Below are positions 61,601-64,000 of a DNA stretch of 64,000 nt, in pieces. The stretch is from the NCBI RefSeq assembly GCF_001682865.1, contig NZ_MAQX01000001.1, positions 1,307,290-1,371,289 of the forward strand, in the 5' to 3' direction. This DNA comes from Bacillus sp. FJAT-26390. Lineage in GTDB: Bacteria; Bacillota; Bacilli; Paenibacillales; Paenibacillaceae. The translations under genes and the position numbers were made by a program. Below the pieces are notes generated by a model. The model was not told the origin of the DNA and did not search any database. It saw only the letters and a program-made list of their open reading frames with translations. The stretch's first letter is position 1. The number at the start of each line of letters is the position of its first letter.

Positions 61601-62329
61601 CGGATGATCCGGCTCGCGCAACGACAAATAAACGATCCCCGCCGGCTCCAAGTGCCAAGCGTGAAACGCATCCTGTACACTTTGGCGATAGCTGGCGAAG
61701 GAGAGCTCGCGATCGCGATGTTTATCAATCTGATTCACAATGAAATATAAGGGCTTGCCCCAGTCCTTCAACTGCTTGGCAAAAGAGAAATTGATTTCGG
61801 ATTGCACATGATTATAATCCATTACATAAAACACGACGTCAGCAAGATGCAGCGCCGATTCCGTTGCCATCCGATGCGCGTCATCGGTGGAGTCGATACC
61901 TGGGGTATCAAGCAAAACCGTATGATCGCCTAGCACCTCGCTCGGATAAACGATAGATACAGACGTAAACTGTTCACCGTCCACGCAATAGCGATCAAGC
62001 TGATCGATTGGAACTTCCGCTTTTGTTGCCACGCCGCCGCGAAGCGTTTCTACTGCCGCATACGCACGATCGCCGCCGCGAATCGATACGACGTTTGCGC
62101 TGGTCGGAATCGGGCTTGACGGCAGCAGCTTCGTGCCGCATAACCGATTAATTAAAGTTGACTTGCCAGCCGAAAAATGTCCACAAAAAGCGACAGTAAG
62201 CCGACCATCGGTCAGCTTACTGTTTAGCTCCTGTGCTTGCTTGGCATGTAATGTATCTCCTGCCGCTTCCATAAGGCTTGCTGCCTCGGATATAGCTCCC
62301 GCTATGCTTTGCACCGTTATTTCTGTCAT
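58670..62329 (-). CDS. Double dynamin-like GTPase (DynA-like)
   Basis: A 1219-residue protein, near the 1193 of Bacillus subtilis DynA. It has two dynamin units: P-loop 1 AFCGHFSAGKSTLINRL (near 50) with LLDTPGIDST, and P-loop 2 LFGAFSAGKSSLANAL (near 640) with LVDTPGADSV. DynA tethers and fuses membranes and helps cells survive phage and pore damage. The linker (about 470-610) is very rich in Ala and high in G+C compared with the rest. Start at 62329 has AAGGAG; a longer reading to 62386 is unlikely. It is preceded by a small gene. Confidence 0.93.
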   Translation of the reverse strand: MTEITVQSIAGAISEAASLMEAAGDTLHAKQAQELNSKLTDGRLTVAFCGHFSAGKSTLINRLCGTKLLPSSPIPTSANVVSIRGGDRAYAAVETLRGGVATKAEVPIDQLDRYCVDGEQFTSVSIVYPSEVLGDHTVLLDTPGIDSTDDAHRMATESALHLADVVFYVMDYNHVQSEINFSFAKQLKDWGKPLYFIVNQIDKHRDRELSFASYRQSVQDAFHAWHLEPAGIVYLSLREPDHPEQEWESLLELLDSLQKIRKPLCVYSVDASLRHVAAGHLKWSELQSEPERERLLAEAGGEEAAAKVTSEMDRLQALIGKLAGEKEVYRGQLRKELQSLLDNANITPAALRDLAQTFLESRKPGFKAGLLFAAAKTAAEQERRLAAFSEELNSLISASIDWHVKHLLRVEAERIGFDSERLEAELARTLAWLPDSEWLLERVKAGAVIGNEYTMTYSRDLAADVKAVYRQRALELIDALADHAAAVGAASAAEAQAQLAALRAQAGAIGALAALAARADEHESRLAAAMPEAPARPALPAPRAAGAGVVPAASFAAAAKEVLASESGRSGATAAPKREAAGQSALAGGAALAQQHGAAARLTSAAELLAPHAALAAAAHAMRDKAKRLQDSRFTIALFGAFSAGKSSLANALIGEPVLPVSPNPTTAAINRLVPPTAEHGHGTARIVMKSRAAIEDDLRYSLALLGEKAGTEHLPDAAALMRAIDRLTPDSIGAGGRPHFSFLRAARAGWAEHESLLGEQLTVDQAEYERYVAEESRSCFVSEIELHYDCALTAQGIVLVDTPGADSVNARHTGVAFNYIKNADAVLFVTYYNHAFSQADRQFLMQLGRVKDQFELDKMFFLVNAADLAADQEELDGVLKHVETNLLQHAIRSPRLFPVSSLQALDGKLDGDAELLARSGIEAFEQSFLSFIQNDLGRLAIDAAEQDLKRAAATVAGWLQSAEGDAAAREAELNMLKQAVSDASSEIEALQSGAMPEQLKQELSELLYYVVQRIQYRFGEFYNLAFNPASLQDDGRDLRKAIWTSWLELQRLVQLELSQEMLATSLRMERGVHSLLQKLYAGTAQRLEAAIAAYSAIPYAPAALPTPEEPAAWEATTIDSKLLWSRFKSPRQFFEGEGKTLLRKELETLLAPSLNGWMAEQTALWTALYEQIWQNAAVQAGGQLQTDMLAYESGKRSSLTGNANTAELKQLYAQLIHL

Positions 62330-62339
62330 TTGCTTCTCC

Positions 62340-62621
62340 TTAAACGGCTTGCTCTTCTTCAGACGGCAAACAAATTTCAAATACATTGCCGTGCTGCAAA
62401 ATCATAATGTTGCGCTCTTTGTCTCTCATCACGACAACCTCAGGTTTTACGCGCATACGCTCGATGTATTGCTCAGGCACGTCGCCGGAGCCGCTAACTG
62501 TAATTCCTTCAACGACTAGGTCTTCGTTCTCCTCTGGCGGAGACTCAAGCACCTGCTCGTAAATATCGGAAAAAAGCTCAAAATTGTTTGTGTAAACGGA
62601 AATACAGTTCATTTTCATCAT
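62340..62621 (-). CDS. Small conserved-looking protein
   Basis: A 93-residue protein beginning MNCISVYTNNFELFSDIYEQ after the first Met codons, with VRPEVV-like strand RVKPEVVVMRDKERNIMILQ and an acidic end. I do not recognise a family. The first ATG (62621) overlaps the stop of the endonuclease III gene by 4 bases, so it is co-translated with it; ATG codons at 62618 and 62612 are alternatives. It lies 10 bases upstream of the dynamin gene, so these three genes form one unit. Confidence 0.7.
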   Translation of the reverse strand: MMKMNCISVYTNNFELFSDIYEQVLESPPEENEDLVVEGITVSGSGDVPEQYIERMRVKPEVVVMRDKERNIMILQHGNVFEICLPSEEEQAV

Positions 62622-63313
62622 CCTTCATTGGCTATTTTAGGTTTTATACTCTTATTTTTTGTTTTAAAACCTGGCTTCATACGTTGTTTTCCTTCTTTGC
62701 ACAAATCAAGCAGCGGACAAATCGGGCACTGCGGGCTTTGCGCTTTGCAATGATAGCGGCCAAAGAAAATCAGCCTGTGGTGGGTTAAGGTCCACTCCTC
62801 GCGCGGTACGAGCTTCATCAGCTTCTTCTCAACCTCTAGCACCGAGTCCGCTTCCTTTGCGAATCCCAGCCTCTTCGATACTCGATCCACATGCGTGTCA
62901 ACGGCAATAGCTGGAACGCCAAAAGCATTGGACATGACGACGTTAGCCGTCTTTCGGCCTACGCCTGGAAGCTCGGTCAAGCCCTCATGGCTTTCGGGCA
63001 CTTCCCCGCCATATTTATCTATGACGATGCGGCATAGCTTTTGTATATTGGAAGCTTTGCTGCGAAACAAGCCGATGCGGCGAATGTCCTGCTCAAGCTC
63101 CTCCAGCGGTACGCTCAAATAATCCTCGGGACCCTTATATTTTTCAAATAAAGACACCGTCACTTTATTGACCGTTTCATCCGTGCATTGCGCCGACAGC
63201 AGCACGGCTATCGTAAGTTCGAACGGATTGCTGTGATTAAGCTCGCAGTGCGCATCTGGAAACATGTCCGCAATAATGTCCAGCACATGACGCATTTTTT
63301 GTTTCGCGGTCAT
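62618..63313 (-). CDS. nth: Endonuclease III
   Basis: A 231-residue base-excision repair enzyme that removes oxidised pyrimidines and nicks abasic sites. The HhH motif ELPGVGRKTANVVMSNAFG contains the catalytic Lys, AVDTHVDRVSKRLGF the Asp, and CKAQSPQCPICPLLDLC the 4Fe-4S cluster (C-x6-C-x2-C-x5-C). The C-terminus is extended by a basic tail. The ATG at 63313 follows GGGGAGAGG. Confidence 0.96.
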   Translation of the reverse strand: MTAKQKMRHVLDIIADMFPDAHCELNHSNPFELTIAVLLSAQCTDETVNKVTVSLFEKYKGPEDYLSVPLEELEQDIRRIGLFRSKASNIQKLCRIVIDKYGGEVPESHEGLTELPGVGRKTANVVMSNAFGVPAIAVDTHVDRVSKRLGFAKEADSVLEVEKKLMKLVPREEWTLTHHRLIFFGRYHCKAQSPQCPICPLLDLCKEGKQRMKPGFKTKNKSIKPKIANEG

Positions 63314-63396
63314 CGTCCTCTCCCCTAATCAAACACTATCGTTCAAAGTGTAGCGAAATTTGTCACGCTTCGCAACCGTAATCAAGCACATTCTAT

Positions 63397-63425
63397 AAAA
63401 AAACTGCCCATATGGGCAGTTTTTT
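63397..63425. terminator. Bidirectional terminator
   Basis: The palindrome ACTGCCCATATGGGCAGT is flanked by A and T runs, so it can stop transcription from both sides; it stands downstream of the partial gene at the window end. Confidence 0.85.
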
Positions 63426-63476
63426 CACAAAAAATAAATATCTAGCGCTATTATCGCCACATTTTTAAGGATTTCG

Positions 63477-64000
63477 TTACTTGACGATGGCAACCGCGTT
63501 ATTTCTAAAGCTATAAATGGTAATCGCATCTCCAGCTTTAAATGCGGTAACCGCAGCTGCATTTCCGTTTATCAAATATTTGGTATTGCTGTTAACGTTA
63601 AAATAATTCCGGTTATCCGAATTGGAAGTAATTTCAGTCCACACTTGTCCGGAAAGAGCATTGTAGCTGGTGAATATGCGGCTCTCGCCAATCGCTGCCG
63701 TAATTTGCGTTTTAACGCCGTCAGGCTTCTGAACCTCTACATAATCACCAACGGCAAGCAGGCTTGTCGCATTGCCTTGATTTGACCCTTTAATGATGTT
63801 AAAGCCAGCATCGCTATTGTAAGCCAAAGTTTTTCCAGCAAGATCTACAATGGTTACGTTGGTAGCCGTAATCGATTGTACTTTTCCAAAAGTAACAGGA
63901 ACAACTCTAGCTGACATCGCTTGTTTGCCGATGTAGTTGACCGTGATTAATGAGCCGGGAGCGATTTGATCAATCGCCAGCTTAGCTCCTGCTTCGTTTA
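63477..64000 (-). CDS. C-terminal part of a beta-rich, probably exported protein
   Basis: The frame is open to the right edge, so the N-terminus is outside the window and at least 173 residues are present. The visible part is beta-rich and rich in Asn/Thr/Ala, with SITATNVTIVDLAGKTLAYN and FFNVNSNT-like YFNVNSNTKYLINGNAAAVT. This suits an exported wall or S-layer type protein, such as those with SLH or copper-amine-oxidase-like repeats, but no family was identified. It stops at 63477, about 50 bases before a bidirectional terminator. Confidence 0.65.
   Translation of the reverse strand, partial: NEAGAKLAIDQIAPGSLITVNYIGKQAMSARVVPVTFGKVQSITATNVTIVDLAGKTLAYNSDAGFNIIKGSNQGNATSLLAVGDYVEVQKPDGVKTQITAAIGESRIFTSYNALSGQVWTEITSNSDNRNYFNVNSNTKYLINGNAAAVTAFKAGDAITIYSFRNNAVAIVK

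Overview
This looks like chromosomal DNA of a Bacillales bacterium, most likely Paenibacillaceae. The pointers are strong AGGAGG-type ribosome binding sites, frequent TTG and GTG starts, an LplABC-type sugar importer beside a membrane-bound AraC regulator, ParC/ParE, a double-headed DynA-like dynamin, PurT and a YqkE-like protein. No rRNA, tRNA, prophage, insertion sequence or CRISPR array was seen.

Region 1 (1-13.4 kb, all minus strand) is a carbohydrate-use cluster. In transcription order it holds an AraC/cupin regulator, a membrane-bound AraC regulator with a catabolite-repression (cre) site before it, two importer permeases and their lipoprotein, a GH43 glycosidase, a ThuA-like protein, a zinc alcohol dehydrogenase, a tagatose/psicose-3-epimerase-like protein, an alpha/beta hydrolase and two more TIM-barrel isomerases, the last cut by the window edge. 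Genes from the glycosidase onward lie a few bases apart or overlap. The content suits uptake of a xylo- or arabino-oligosaccharide, hydrolysis, and an oxidation/epimerisation route that cannot be pinned down from sequence.

Region 2 (13.5-31.8 kb) is mixed housekeeping and regulation. It includes a Crp/Fnr regulator and a DUF2892 membrane protein whose promoters share one palindrome at the same distance from the -10 box; a GyrI-like AraC regulator; VOC, DinB, DUF1697, thioesterase and PhyH proteins; an HD-GYP protein with a degraded active site; cidAB-type genes with a divergent LysR regulator; a second LysR gene whose promoter shares a 36-bp block with the first; an SPFH protein overlapping an NAD-kinase-like gene; and small unusual proteins (an NRSGG-repeat protein and a secreted Asn/Trp/Asp-rich protein). 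Two gene remnants, a TerF-like VWA protein and a LytS-like kinase tail, show local decay.

Region 3 (32.4-44.5 kb) has a ribose-type sugar importer (permease, double ATPase, lipoprotein), a two-domain protein of unknown role, a TetR/aldo-keto reductase pair around a long inverted repeat, L-arabinose isomerase with AraR-like operators, a methyltransferase-pseudouridine synthase-CapA run and a MarR regulator with a clear operator.

Region 4 (44.7-64 kb) is mostly core functions: topoisomerase IV, an ABC-2 exporter, an SGNH hydrolase, YqkE, PurT behind a long RNA hairpin that includes its ribosome binding site, a heterodimeric ABC exporter, the dynamin, endonuclease III and the C-terminal end of a probable exported protein. 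The most original leads are the purT leader, the paired Crp/Fnr palindromes, the shared LysR operators and the uncharacterised glycoside cluster.
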